Shown: positions 25,300-36,980 of the stretch, in pieces
Numbering within the stretch: position 1 is the first letter of the stretch
How the letters are laid out: each line of letters opens with the position of its first letter
Source of the DNA: Begonia masoniana
Taxonomy: Eukaryota; Streptophyta; Magnoliopsida; Cucurbitales; Begoniaceae
DNA: 64,000 bases
Reading direction: 5' to 3'
Assembly (NCBI GenBank): GCA_022432975.1
Contig: CM039506.1
Span: 14,082,006 to 14,146,005 of the forward strand
The notes under the pieces: generated by a model
What the model was told of the DNA's origin: nothing
What the model saw: only the letters and a program-made list of their open reading frames with translations
Databases searched by the model: none
Program-made: the position numbers and the translations under genes

Positions 25300-26060
25300 G
25301 GGAAAGGGTGCGCGGGGGAGTGCACAGCAGAGGAGCGCGGGGCACACAAGCGCGCAGCAGGGCATGCAGGTGAGGGCCAAGCAAGGCGCGCAGGGTGCTG
25401 CCCTGCCAAGCCGATGGATCAGCGCTTGGTGGCCAATCTATCGGTTGGGGCGCTGGGTTGGATCGACGCCTCATGGCCGATGGATCGGCCAAATACGGGC
25501 GCAAAATAGAGCACCCGCCGATCCATCGGCGCTTCATGGCTGATGGATTGGCCAAATCAAAAAGAAAATGGCCTGGCACCCGAGAGGGCGCTGATCCATT
25601 GACGGAGGGGCCGATTGATCGGCTCCCATGGGGCGCCAAGTGCATGCGGTGAGCGCGTTGTGGGCACACAGCATGCGCAACAAGCGCGTGAGGAGTGCGG
25701 TAGGCATGCAAATCGCGCGACATGGCGCAGTGCACGCGATGCGTGTGCCATGGCCTCGCGGTAGGCCCGCGGTCCATGCGACAAGTGAGCAGTGGGCGCG
25801 CTGCGCGTGACGCGCACGCGGTGAGCGCAATGTGGGCTTACAGCATGCGCGACAGGCACTCGAGGAGCGCAGGAGGCACGCGGTGCGCACGATGCATGTG
25901 TCATGGCCACGCGGTGTGTGTGACAAGTGAGCGGTGGGCGCGCAATACGCGGTTGGTGCACAGCAAGATGCGGTGCGCGCAGTGCATGTGCTGTGGCCGA
26001 GTGGTAGGCGTGCAATGCGCGGTAAGCGAGCGGCACAGGCGAGGCGCGCCCCATGCTTGT
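25300..26060 (+). repeat. GC-rich degenerate repeat region in LTR D
   Basis: Much more GC-rich than its surroundings. Repeated 'ccgatggatcggcc' motifs at 25410-25620, then repeated 'agcatgcgcgacaagcg', 'gtgagcgc' and 'gtgggcgcg' motifs at 25640-26030. Long overlapping frames on both strands are a by-product of the low stop-codon density. Confidence 0.75.
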
Positions 26061-26300
26061 GTCTTTCATATTTTTCTTGGGTCCCAAGTTGTGATGTTTT
26101 CCGACCCTAAACGAGTTGTTTTAGGAACGTTTTAAGTTAAACTTTAAATGTTGATAGAAGAGGATCGATTGTCAAAGTCCGTTCTTTAAAGTGTTATGGA
26201 GAAAAACAAAAAATTTTATGTCAACGGACGGTGATTGAGTTAAGAGTATGTCACGAAAAATCCGTGGCGGCCCTAATGGGATTGAGGTCGTCATAGACAC

Positions 26301-26495
26301 TTACACCGATTTTTCACTAATCGGTCGACACATGTAGGCACAGGTCGACACCTAAATGCACTGATCGACACCTGTAGACACAGGTCAACACCTCACTAGC
26401 CTCTGTTTCCATCGGTCGAAGCCTGAGGTCGACACCTGAGTGCACTGGTCGACACCTGCCCAGCTTAACACCCCCAGGGGTCGACACCCACATGG
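26301..26495. repeat. GGTCGACACC minisatellite in LTR E, right part
   Basis: Continuation of the array at 20860-21038 after the D insertion, with the same 'cctctgtttccatcggtcgaagcctg' element. Confidence 0.85.
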
Positions 26496-27079
26496 TCGAC
26501 ACCTTTACTTCCTGCTGCTAAGAAAACTTTACAGTTTGCAGAACATTTTGACAGCAAAATGTTTAAAACAACAAAAACCCAAATCCTACTTCAAAATCAA
26601 AGGTTCCTGCATTTTCAAACCAACCCAAAGGACTTCCATCAAAACAACTCCCCATTCAATTCCAAAAATGCATTTGTACATCAAAATGATTGAAAACTAT
26701 ACACCACTACACAAATTCGTCTATCCAACTAAACCAAAGCACAAAATACACCCTCGATTCTTACTTCCAAAATTCAGCCACATCCCGGGTTATGTCTCCC
26801 TAACAAACGACCGTTTCGTCGCATGGGTGCACTCCTCCAACCACTCTAGTCCTGGTCTTGCTCATGGACCTCACCTGCTAATTCTTTGTCACCTACAACA
26901 CAGAACTCAACTATTAGTCTAACGCTAAGTAAGTAGTGCAATAATGAATGCAAACACTTCGCATCCTAACACATGCAACTTTCTACAATCTCGTTTTATT
27001 TTCATTCTCGTTACGTTCTCGACTTCATTATACTCATTCATTCTCTTTCTTTTTACATCTTAGATTAAATGGGCACATC

Positions 27080-27400
27080 GTAACACTCTTCGGCCCAAGT
27101 CCCACCTGGGATTTGCGAAGTTTCAACCCTGCACGTCACCCTCCGACCCAAGTCCTACCTGGGATTCGCAGAGTACTGAGCATCGTAGAACCCTCTGGCC
27201 CAAGTCCAACCCAAGATCTGTAGAGTTTTAACCTAGTACACATCACCCTCCTGCCCAAGTCCCACCCCGAATTCGCAGAGCACTTGGTGGTCTTACTCAT
27301 CAGACAACACTTCACTCTCCGGCCCAAGTCCAACCTAGAATTCGCGGAGCACATCACCCTCCGGCCCAAGTCCCACCTAGAATTTGCGGAGTACACAACA
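27080..27400. repeat. short tandem repeat in LTR E
   Basis: About six imperfect copies of a roughly 50-bp unit with 'ctccggcccaagtcccacct' and 'gaattcgcggagcac'. It lies inside the candidate intron 2 of E (minus strand), where A, G, H and J carry their two 92-bp modules. Confidence 0.8.
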
Positions 27401-28792
27401 TCTCTTAATTACGTATCTTCGTACCATACTACTCATCAAAACCATGAAAATTCATTTTCGTCTACTAACATACTTTTCGAAAACCATAATGCATGCCAAA
27501 TTAAACACTTACCAACATACATAATAAACATACAATACATGTATACAAGCCACAACCATACATTCCTAACGAACTGTGATGTGGGCCCGAAGGCAACACG
27601 CAAGCATACATTACTTATATGGCCTCCTTAGCTAACCTCGTATTCGTACGCTACGTCGAGAACGCGTTCGAACCTAAAAGCCATAACTAAAGAAAACTTT
27701 TAAATAATTCTCCTTAAGAATTCCCTCATTAAACTTCTAAAGAAAACTAAAAACCTCTCAAAACCACTAAACCCGGAATCTCACCGTTTTTGGCCAAACT
27801 TCTAAATCATGTAACTAACCCTACGCTTATCTGTTTTTGATGATTCAAGGCTCTACAGACTCCTTAGGATGTCTATTTTCTAAAAGGTTGGGATCGTTTA
27901 ACTAAATAACAGAATTGGCTCAGTCGTTTTTCACAAAACCCAAACTGTCCTGCACACTCAAATTTCCAGTTCCCTCAAAACCAAACCATCCATTTATACT
28001 ATATTCTAAACATCTTTAAACACTCAATATAAGAAGACTTCAACAATTCATCACCATTTTCGAGCAACCCTAACTTAAACTTCTCCATAACTCAACCTAA
28101 TCCACTCCCAACTCTTTTCTCTAGCTAGTAAACTGAAAAATTAGAGAGAAACTTTTTTTGGATTGAAGAAATCGGTTAAAGAAAAATTGGAGAGGAAGAG
28201 AACTATGCTCTGCAGAATCCGTCGAAGAGAGAGAGAGGGAGAAGAAGGAAAAGGAGTTTTTTCCTTTTCGTGAATACCTCTTCCCTTTTTATTTCTCTTT
28301 TAGTTTTTATTAACTTCAAATTACCATTATACCCTTTTCTACCTCTTTAATTAAACCCACAATTACAACACTCCTCTTCATTTAATCTAACACTTAACAT
28401 TTTCAATCAATTGTAATTCACCGTACATTCATAAAAACTGAGCCGATAAATTCTCGGGTGTTACAATTTATGTTATGGGATGTTTGTAGGAAGTTTGAAG
28501 GAGAAATGGAGAAGTGTTGATGAATCGGAAGTATTAGGCGTGCCACCTATGGTGCATGTGCAAAATTGTGTTTTTTTTTTTCTAAATCTTGATTTTCAAA
28601 GTGAACTTCCTTCCAACTTAAAAAAGGATCTCTTAAATATGTTTTAGGCATGTTTCCAATTATTTTTAAAGAGATTCAAAAGTCCAAAAATCGGTTTAAA
28701 GTTTTAAACAAAAACGAAAAATTTTATGCCAAAAATATGTTAAGTAAATCAATAGTCATATCAAGTCCCGTGACGGCCTTCGAGTTATTACA

Positions 28793-31078
28793 TAAATACA
28801 TATTATGCTACATCATGTTTCATTCCAACCCACAAAAGTAACACTTAGGTCATGATACATCTTAATGCTATTGGAGTAAATAGCAAATATGGACTTGTGG
28901 TTCGCTGCTAAAACCGTCTGTCTTAATCTGAATCATTGAAATCTACTACTCGACCATGAAGAATAGAAATCAACTAAGTTGATCTCCTAACCATCAAAAT
29001 TTTCACTAGCTCGAATCATCTCAAACTTTTCATTTAACTCATCCTCTAATATGTGCATATCTTTAACACACTACAAAAGTGTAAGAGTCGCTACCAAACA
29101 CTCAAACTGTTTGACCATTATCCAATTACTGCATCTCAACTTTCCAATAGTTTTATTGAAATTGTCTTTTGATACAAAACATGAAATAAAACATTGAGGA
29201 TGAAGGCTGACAGCATCAGCTACAACATTGGCCTATTCCAAAGAAAAATCATAATCTCTCATATATTTCATCCATCGGTGTTAACGAAGGTTCAAATCCC
29301 TATGCATGAAAAGATAATTTAAACTTTATGATCAGAAAATACCTCAAACTTTGCATCTTATAAGTAACTTTGCCAAATCTCAAAAGAAAAAATAATAGCC
29401 TCAAGCTCCAACTGTCGAGATGCATAAGCTATCATGTTGCTGTGTTGCATCAGGACATAGCATAAACAAACTCTTGATACATCTATATACACAACATAAG
29501 AAAAACTTTCATCAGGCACTGCCAAAAATTGTGGTTTAAACTCTTCAAAAGTTGTTTGACATTTTTCATCCCAGATAAATGTTACATCCTTCTTGGTTAA
29601 CAAGGTCATCATCATCGCAATAGAAGAAAATTTCTCCACAAATCGGCGACAATAACCAACCAAACCTAAGAAAGTACGTACCTCAGTGATGTTTTTGGGA
29701 GGCTTCCAATCCAACACAATTTCAATCTTAGTTAAATCTACGAATATGACATTTTTTAAAGACCTCATGGCCAAGAAATTTCACTTCAGTCATCTAGAAA
29801 TTGCACTCTTCCCACTTTGCATATAACTGATATTCATGCAACGTTTGCAGAATAATTTTCAAATGCCCTATATGCTCATTAAACTTTTAGTAAATCAAGA
29901 TGTCATTATTGATTAACACCATAAAATAGTTAAGATAAGGCTGAAAAATTCAATTCATCAGGTCCACAAAGGTAGCTTGTGCATTAATAAATCCAAATAG
30001 AAGCACTAGAAATTCAATTTGTCTTGGGAATATCTTTCTCGTGAATCTCCAACTGTTAGTAACCAGGCCTCGAGAATGAATATTTATTTTTGACTGTCAT
30101 GTGCTTCAACTTCTGGTTGTCAATGCATAAACGAAAGGAAACCATCTTGCTTCTTAGAAAATAAAATCATCGCACCCAAAGGTGATGTCCTATTGTGAAT
30201 TAACACTTTCTGCTAGAAATCATTCAACTAAGTTCCAACTCATTCAGTTAAGTTGGAGCCATGTTGTACAAAAAAAATGCAAACTAGAGCAGTGTCGGGC
30301 ATCAAATCAACAAAAAAACTCGATCTCGGAGTCGGGTGGCAACACAAGCAGATCCTCAAGAAAAACAACGAGATAGTCGCAAACAGTCAACATCTCAAAA
30401 TGTCATCTGAATGTGACAAGGTTACCACTAATAGCAAATATTCTCTCGTAGAGCTCCCAATTCCTCCAACTGTCCAAATAGACTCATAAACTTGGATCAA
30501 CATGTAACATTTGGGTATTACAATGATGTACCAAAACTCTTACATATTCTAACGTAAGAGTTACATTCCTTCGGTGATAGTCAAAGCTAGCCTTATAATG
30601 GCTTAATTAGTCCATACCTAGGATCACATCAAACATATTCATAGCTATACTATTAGATCAATTGATAATTCGTCCTAATCAACAATGACAGTAGCATTCT
30701 AAACAACACAATGCATCCTATAATTCTTATTCATTGTGGTAGTCAATACCAGAAGATTTTCTAGCTTCTCTATTCCATACTCAGACGACGAATAAAAAAT
30801 TCAAAAACAAAAGAATGTGACACGTCGGTATCAAACACGACATGCACAGCTCTATTAAAGAAAGGGAACATACCAGCAATGATGCCCTTGTCAGTATGAT
30901 CAAAAGTCTCAATCCCACTAACTACATCAATATGACCAATCATCTTCTCTTTTCTCTTCCTATTGCCAACAAAACCACCACTTGGTGAACAAAGAATCAG
31001 TCCCCCAATTTTGCTAGCAGAGATGACAAAGGTGTCAGTCGAGCCGAGCCCAAAAAAATCTGGCTCACTGAGCCCAAC
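28793..31078 (-). pseudogene. old gypsy pol (minus strand): RNase H, reverse transcriptase, protease, decayed
   Basis: Continues the pol interrupted at 18548. The longest surviving frame (29774 to 29358) covers the end of the reverse transcriptase and the start of RNase H, with the [13 protein letters not shown] block and the MIAYASRQL block. The NVVADA motif of RNase H is readable on the minus strand near 29230. Further right, 30480-30900 resembles the protease region and 30900-31020 the end of gag, both with stops. From about 31040 the sequence becomes GAGCC-type low complexity. No 5' LTR is recognisable. This is the oldest layer here, since F (and inside it E, D and C) lies within it. Confidence 0.8.
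31074..31078 (+). repeat. target duplication of solo LTR G, left copy (CCAAC)
   Basis: CCAAC at 31074-31078 and 33293-33297. Confidence 0.95.
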
Positions 31079-33292
31079 TGTAACACCCAGTTTCTACTAA
31101 CCGATTTACCTTATTTCATTTTTTAGAATGCTATAGAAGTTAAATTAGGTGATTTAGTGATTAGGTTAATAAGTGTATGAGTAAGGACAAAATGGTAAAT
31201 TATAATTTATTGTGGATAACGTATTTAAGGGAGGGTTTAATGAGGTTTAGCCGCCACAGTCCCCTCATTTCTCCTTTCTCGGTATTCAGCTCAAGCTCAT
31301 CAGAGCTCCAGGCGATTTTCCCTCCGACTTCTCCAGTGATTCCTCCAATTTAGGTGAGTTCCTTCATTTTTCCTTATGACTTGACAGTTTGATAACAGAG
31401 GGAGTGCAATGTATGTGTTTTGTGGAGTGTTGTGAATGTGTGTAGTTTTGGGTTTAGTGCAGAATCGAGAATGCACGAAGATCTGAGCTTCCAAACTAAT
31501 TTCCTTAGACTCCTGGGTAGTTTAGAATGAAGTTTAACTAATACACTGCCTATGATTTTAGGTTTGAGCAGAACCCGAAGTGGTTTGCAACAAAACATTT
31601 CCCCAGGAATCCAGGTAAGTAAAGTATGCATGTGTCTTCGGGCCTACATCACAAAACATTAGGATTTATGCATTGTGCGAATGAGTTTGTATGACATGCA
31701 TCATGTTTTTATGAAAGATTACGAAAAGGAATTTTCATGTAAAGAATGCTGAGGCATGAATCGAATGTGATAGAATAGCTATTACAGGAATTCATTCGCC
31801 CCTTAATCGAGTAGAGGATGTAGAACATTGGGAGAACTGATCCCACTCTCAAGGGAACTGAGGGATCAGAATAGCTATTAAGGGAATTCATCCGCCCCTT
31901 AATCGAGTAGAGGATGTAGAACATTGGGAGAACTGATCCCACTCCCAAGGGAACCAAGGGATCAGATCAGTAAACGAACAAATATACAACTGAGATGAGA
32001 AAGTAGAAATTGCATGTTTAGGTTTTATGTTTCAGCATATCATTTCATTATTGTTTTGCTTGCTTAGCATTAGGCTAATAGATGAGTTTTGTGATGTAGG
32101 TGTTGAGGTTACTGCAGGTGATTTCCCTGAGTTCACAAACGAATAGATGATGTTGGCGGAGCGCATCCAGGCCACGACTTGGTAAACTGATGAGGCGATT
32201 AAACCAGTGTTTTGTGTATGTGCATTGTAGTAAACAATTGGATAGCTAAGTTGTGTTTGAGTTTCGTTGACCAAACCAACTCTTAATGTTTTGATCTTAG
32301 GTTTGAAAACTCTCTAGTTCAGTCGACAATGTTTTCACTTAAGTATGTTGAGTCTTATAACAGTAATAGTTTTCGATGTTTTGAACACATTACTTTTAGA
32401 TTTTTTGATAATAGTACTCTGCTGATTTAACATTGGTTTTATTGGATTTCGAGTAATGTAGGGATTGGAGTTGTTTCTAAATGGTTTCATTGAAGCGAAT
32501 AAGTCCCTTCGTAGTAGAGTTGTTTTTATATGGAGCATGAATTGTGGAAAAGTTACTCTGTTTTCTACCGGCAGTGATAGTCTATCGGTAGATGACATCG
32601 TTTTCTATCGGTAGAAGATGGTTGTTTTCTACCGGTAGGAGTAGCGCGTTAAATCTATCGGATGGTGTAGTTTATTTCATCGGAAGAAAGTTTAGACTTT
32701 TGTCGTCTAACGATCGGTGGATGTCGAGTGCTATAGTTATCGGAAGATGTAGGAAATGATTTTGTCGTTTAGTGACCGGTCAATGTATTCTGTTTGTTTT
32801 GTTTTGTGAGTAAAGTCTTTTGTCGTCTTATGATCGGTAGAGGTTGGATGAACGAATCATCCGGCTGACGTCATCGGTAGATGAGAGTAGCAAAACTTGT
32901 TGTTTGCAATCGGCAGAAGTTGGAGGATTAATTCATCCAGCTGACGTCATCGGTGGAAGACTTCTGTTTGCTTCTGCTCTTTCGTTGACTTAGTTCAGCG
33001 GCAGATGAGTTTGACTTTTGCAACCTTTAAAGTATTTCGCAATTTAAACCCTTTATTTCTTTTGGCCGGTTGTTCTTTAACAACTCAACTGATTACTCAA
33101 ATATTGTACTATGGTTTTGTTTAACTCTATTTTTGTTCAAATGAATTCCGCTGCAAGTATTTAAACGTTTTGAAGTTTTAGAAAATGTCAAATTTAGACT
33201 TTCGAGCGAAATTTTAAATTTGATCCAAAGTTTCTTAGTTAAGTTTGAGTTTATGATTAACAAACTGGGTTCAGAAAACTCAGAGCGTTACA
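31079..33292 (+). mobile_element. solo LTR G, Tekay-type gypsy
   Basis: Starts TGTAACACCCAG, ends CAGAGCGTTACA, target duplication CCAAC, 2214 bp. TATA-like TATTTAAG at 31222-31229. Candidate intron 1 is 31354-31561, intron 2 is 31615-32099. A 15-codon frame ends at 32146. Then variable ATCGGTAGATG-type repeats at 32560-32960 and the conserved tail. Confidence 0.95.
31615..32099 (+). other. candidate LTR intron 2 of LTR G with paired ends
   Basis: Donor CCAG|GTAAGT. UUCG hairpin (31634-31643, one G-U pair). CCTACATCACAAAAC at 31643-31657 pairs perfectly with GTTTTGTGATGTAGG at 32086-32100. Two tandem modules of about 94 bp (31766-31955) lie between. Confidence 0.6.
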
Positions 33293-33297
33293 CCAAC

Positions 33298-33642
33298 GAG
33301 CCCAATGTTAAAGAAGCTGAGTTGAGTCTGCTGAAAGAGACTTAACGAGCCGAGCTTAATGAACCAAACATACATAAATATTTTCAATTTATATAAATGT
33401 AATGTATATTTCTAAAAAATTTAATTATTAAAATTATAATAATTATTTCTTATTGTTAAGTTAAAATATAATAATTAATTATTTAGTTAAAAAATTATTA
33501 ATATATAAAATGAATGTATTTAGGAAAAAAATTATTCTGATGATCAGATAAAAGTATCACATAAATATAATTACAAATTATACACATACTAACTAGGTTG
33601 ACACATATTTATTTGTCAATCGTTTAAAATTAAGGTAACAAA
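33298..33642. other. spacer between solo LTRs G and H
   Basis: Low-complexity GAGCC-rich sequence followed by AT-rich DNA, no ORF. The GAGCC-type sequence is also seen left of G (31035-31078) and right of H (35760-35935), so G and H entered one pre-existing region. Confidence 0.6.
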
Positions 33643-34183
33643 CGAGTTGTAGCACCCGGTTTAATCACAATCTAATTATTTAATCAAATCGTGAGACATT
33701 AGTTTTATGGAGGATTAATGACTAGGTTAATGTATGACTAAGGGAGGGCAGTATGGTAATCTGATAGTAATAAAGGTTAACGCATTTAAGGGAAATGTTA
33801 TTGAAGTAGCCGCCACTGTTTTATTTCATTTCCTCTCTATTCTCAGCTCCTCAGCTTAGCAGAACACGATAGGAGACCCCTTCGACTTTCTCCAGCGATT
33901 TCCTCCGAACTTGGTGAGTTTTTCTTCTATTTCTTGCTACATTGTATCTATCGTTGGTAGGAGGGATGATAAATGAGGTTTTGAGAAGGCGGTAAGCGAG
34001 TGGTGGTTTCGGTTTAAGTTGAAATCGGGAATGCACAATGACTAGAGTTTCCAAAACAGTTTCCCTTAGATTTCTAGTGGTTTAGAATGAAGATTAGAGG
34101 AAATTTAATGTATGCTCTGTCTATGGTTTTAGGTTTGAGTAATACCCGAAGTAGCTTACGACCAAGTTTTTCCAGGAGACCAG

Positions 34184-34670
34184 GTAAGTAGAGTTTGCAT
34201 GTGCCATCGGGCCTACATCACAAAACAGTAGGATTTGTGTGTGCATGAATGAATGTTTCTTTTCAGTTGCCATGCATCATATTTTGAAAGAAAACGAAAA
34301 TGAATTTACATGAAGTAGCATGGTGAGATGTGAACAGATTGTAACAGTATACTTTTAAGGGAATTAATTCGTCCCTTAATCGAACATACGGATTCATACC
34401 CTAGGAAAATTGATCCACCTCCCATTGTATCAGGGATCAAATCAGCTGTTAAGGGAATTAATCCACCCCTTAATTGAATATATGGATTCATACCCTGGGA
34501 AAACTGATCCACCTCCCATTGTATCAGGGATCATCAGACCAGTGAACGAATGCAACATAACTGAGGAATGAAAGTAGAAACTGCATATTTAGGATTTACA
34601 TTTCAGTACACATTTCATTTCTTGCTTTACTTGCTTAGCATTAGGCTAATAGATGAGTTTTGTGATGTAG
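34184..34670 (+). other. candidate LTR intron 2 of LTR H with paired ends
   Basis: Donor CCAG|GTAAGT. Hairpin GCC-ATCG-GGC, the only copy with A at the first loop position. CCTACATCACAAAAC at 34212-34226 pairs perfectly with GTTTTGTGATGTAGG at 34657-34671. Confidence 0.6.
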
Positions 34671-35099
34671 GTGAAGAGATTACTGCAGGTGAATTTCCCG
34701 TGTGCACAGATGAGTAGATGTGGTTGGAGGGATACATTCATGCTCCGGTCTGGTAAACTGATGAGGCGGGTTAACTGGTGTCAACAGTTGTGAAGGTCTA
34801 GTTGATAATGATTAAATCTGAGTACATTGAGTTTTCATGACAGTAGTGGTAGCAACCTTTTGAATTAGTTTTGGAGATTTCCTGACATTAGTGTTCTGTT
34901 GGATTTTATAATGTTGTTTTTACTGAATTTGAGCAATGCAATGATTTAAACTGCCTCTGAATGGTTTTTGGTAAAATACTTAAGTCCTTCTGATAGTCGG
35001 AACTTTCTCGGTTTACAGTAAAGTTTACTGCCATGTTGTTTAGTCCATCGGCAGGAGTCGAGTAATTTACCTATCGGATAATGTAGAGCTCTTAAGATA

Positions 35100-35335
35100 C
35101 CGGTAGATATTCTCTATCGGTAGATGTTTTAAGGAGTCATGTGAGGTGCACGTGTCCACTGGTAGATATTCTCTATCGGTAGATGTTTTAATGAGTCATG
35201 TGAGGTGCACGTGTCCACCAGTAGACATTCTCTATCGGTAGATGTTTTAAGGAGTCATGTGAGGTGCACGTGTCCATCGGTAGATATTCTCTATCGATAA
35301 ATGTTTTAAATGACCACGTGAGAAGCACGTATCGG
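35100..35335 (+). repeat. 59-bp tandem repeat in LTR H, four copies
   Basis: Unit with 'ggtagatattctctatcggt' and 'gaggtgcacgtgtcca'; starts at about 35102, 35161, 35220 and 35279. Confidence 0.9.
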
Positions 35336-35764
35336 TAGATCTGAGGCGCAAGACTTGTCGTTTTGTGAACGGTAGATGTTGGATAACTGAATTATCCAGC
35401 TGACGTCATCGGTAGAAGCCTCCTACTTCCTGTTTCTGCTTCTTCCGTTGACTTTGTCCATCGGCAGATGCGTTTGACTTCTGCGACCCCTCAAGTATTC
35501 CATTGTTTAAATTTTTATCTCCCATTTGCTTACTGTTTCTTAACATTCCCAACGATTATTTCAATAATGTTTATTTCACAGTTTTGTTTAACTCCATTGT
35601 TGTTCAAATGATTTCCGCTGCAAATTTTTAAATATTTTGAGTTTTTAGAAAAATGTCAAATTTTGACTGTCGAGTGAAGATTTAAATTAATCAAAAAATT
35701 TCTTAGTCATGTTCGAGCATTGAGTAGCGAACCGGGTTCAGAAAACTCGGGGCGTTACACGAGT

Positions 35765-36980
35765 TGACCAAGTCGAGCTGAGCCAACCCTAAAAAAGTCA
35801 AGTTTATCGAGCCTAATGAGTTAAATGAGTCAAGCCCAATGATCCGAGTCTAATGAGCCAGCAGCCCATAAAAAAATTCAACCTAAGTCGGCTTGCAAGC
35901 CAAAGTTAAACAAATCAAGTCGAGCCAAGCCTACTACAATATAGAGTCGCTAGCCAAGTCATTTAATATCTCTACTTTCTAGTAAATCCTATAAGAGTGG
36001 GAGTAGATGCAAAACTCTGCTTATACCCTATAGATGTAATATTTGTCCTTTTTCTACTCCTTTTTCTTTGGATAAATTCGTATTTTGTCTTTGAGTTTGT
36101 TAAAAAGAAATTCATTAACTGTTAGCGCTTTCAGTGAATTTCAAGATTTTTCCATGTAGTTAAGTCCCCATATTTTGGTTAAAAAATCAAATTGGTCGCA
36201 GGAGAATTTTTGTTTAGAGTTTGAGATTTTTCTCGATTAAGTTTGAGAAAATCTTAATAGTCGTGTTTTAAATTGAGGATACGTTTAAATACGTATAATA
36301 TTATATATATATATATATATATTAAACATATTATTTTTTTAATTTTTATTTTATTTTATTTTAAATAAAAATTTTATTTAAACTATGTGCGCACGGCTGA
36401 GAGAGAGAGAGAGAGAGAGGAAAGGGAGGAATGTTGAGCGTGGGTCGGAGGGAGTTCTGACACTTGGACCGTGTTCGTGACACTTCAGTCTCCATGATTT
36501 GTGAAGGTTCGTTGCACGTAAGCCATTTTTAAACTTTTTTTTTGAGTTTTAATGACAGGATTTTTGTTGATTTTGGATTCGTGATTGGAAGCTTGAATCC
36601 TTTGGGTACTTTTGTGTTGTTAGGGTAGATTTGAATTCCATCCAGGGTGTAGAGTTGATTCTAGGCAAAAATGGGCTAGGGAGGCCAAATTTTGTGCTTC
36701 CCATCACTGAAAATCATTGCAATAGTCGATACTTGTCAATAAGTGTCGACCGATGGTGATGGCAGAGTCAAGCAAGGGTCGAAAACTTGGTAAGTGTCAA
36801 CCTCATTGCTCAAGGTGTCGACCCTTGCTATGTCTAGCATGCATGAAAGGTCGACCCTTTACTCAAGGTGTCAACCCTTGGTAAGTTTGTGTGAAGCAAG
36901 GGTCGACCCTTCGATCAATATGTCGACCCATATTGTGTCTTGTGTGCAACAAGGGTTGACCCTTTAACGTGCCATAAATT
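35765..36980. other. non-coding region with GAGCC repeats, microsatellites and a GGTCGACCC minisatellite
   Basis: 35765-35935 is GAGCC/AGTCGAGC-type low complexity. An (AT)n run is at 36301-36322 and a (GA)n run at about 36399-36421. From 36730 to 36970 a spaced 'caagggtcgaccctt' motif recurs about six times. No ORF. Confidence 0.7.

Larger units (their letters stand above)
21039..26295 (+). mobile_element. solo LTR D, third level of the nest
   Basis: Starts TGTAATGCCTGGG. GACAC at 21034-21038 and 26296-26300 is the target duplication. The 3' end reads TCGTCATA rather than ...TTACA; aligning it with the end of F puts the boundary at the same place, so the terminal CA has probably mutated to TA. 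Without C it is 2810 bp. Candidate intron 1 runs 21436-24262 and contains the C insertion. Intron 2 is 24309-24846. A 15-codon frame ends at 24893. The 3' part (about 25300-26060) is a GC-rich degenerate repeat. Confidence 0.88.
20601..28465 (-). mobile_element. solo LTR E, second level of the nest
   Basis: Plus-strand ends are TGTAGCACCCCGAG and CTCGGGTGTTACA. ATTTA at 20596-20600 and 28466-28470 is the target duplication. After removing D and one GACAC it is 2603 bp. Orientation minus. The minus-strand 15-codon frame ends at 26846. A 'ggtcgacacct' minisatellite lies on both sides of the D insertion. The paired intron strands (27585-27571 and 26906-26892) have 11 of 15 pairs, and the donor near 27616 has lost its GT, so E looks old. 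Confidence 0.93.
18549..28792 (+). mobile_element. solo LTR F, outermost of a four-deep nest
   Basis: Starts TGTAACACCCAGG, ends GAGTTATTACA, target duplication TAAAT. After removing E (20601-28465) and one ATTTA it is 2374 bp, a solo LTR length. Candidate intron 1 is 19008-19580 and intron 2 is 19629-20239. A 15-codon frame ends at 20286. It interrupts the old minus-strand gypsy pol. Confidence 0.95.
33648..35759 (+). mobile_element. solo LTR H, Tekay-type gypsy
   Basis: Starts TGTAGCACCCGG, ends CGGGGCGTTACA. CGAGT at 33643-33647 and 35760-35764 is the target duplication. 2112 bp. Candidate intron 1 is 33914-34132, intron 2 is 34184-34670, and a 15-codon frame ends at 34717. A 59-bp tandem array follows. 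Its 5' half is close to inverted solo LTR C, 12 kb to the left. Confidence 0.95.

Noticed and set aside
25205..26135. Several overlapping frames of 60-190 codons on both strands
   Set aside because: They result from the GC-rich repeat in LTR D, overlap each other on both strands, and show no domain. The frames at 11280-11747 in LTR B are the same kind.
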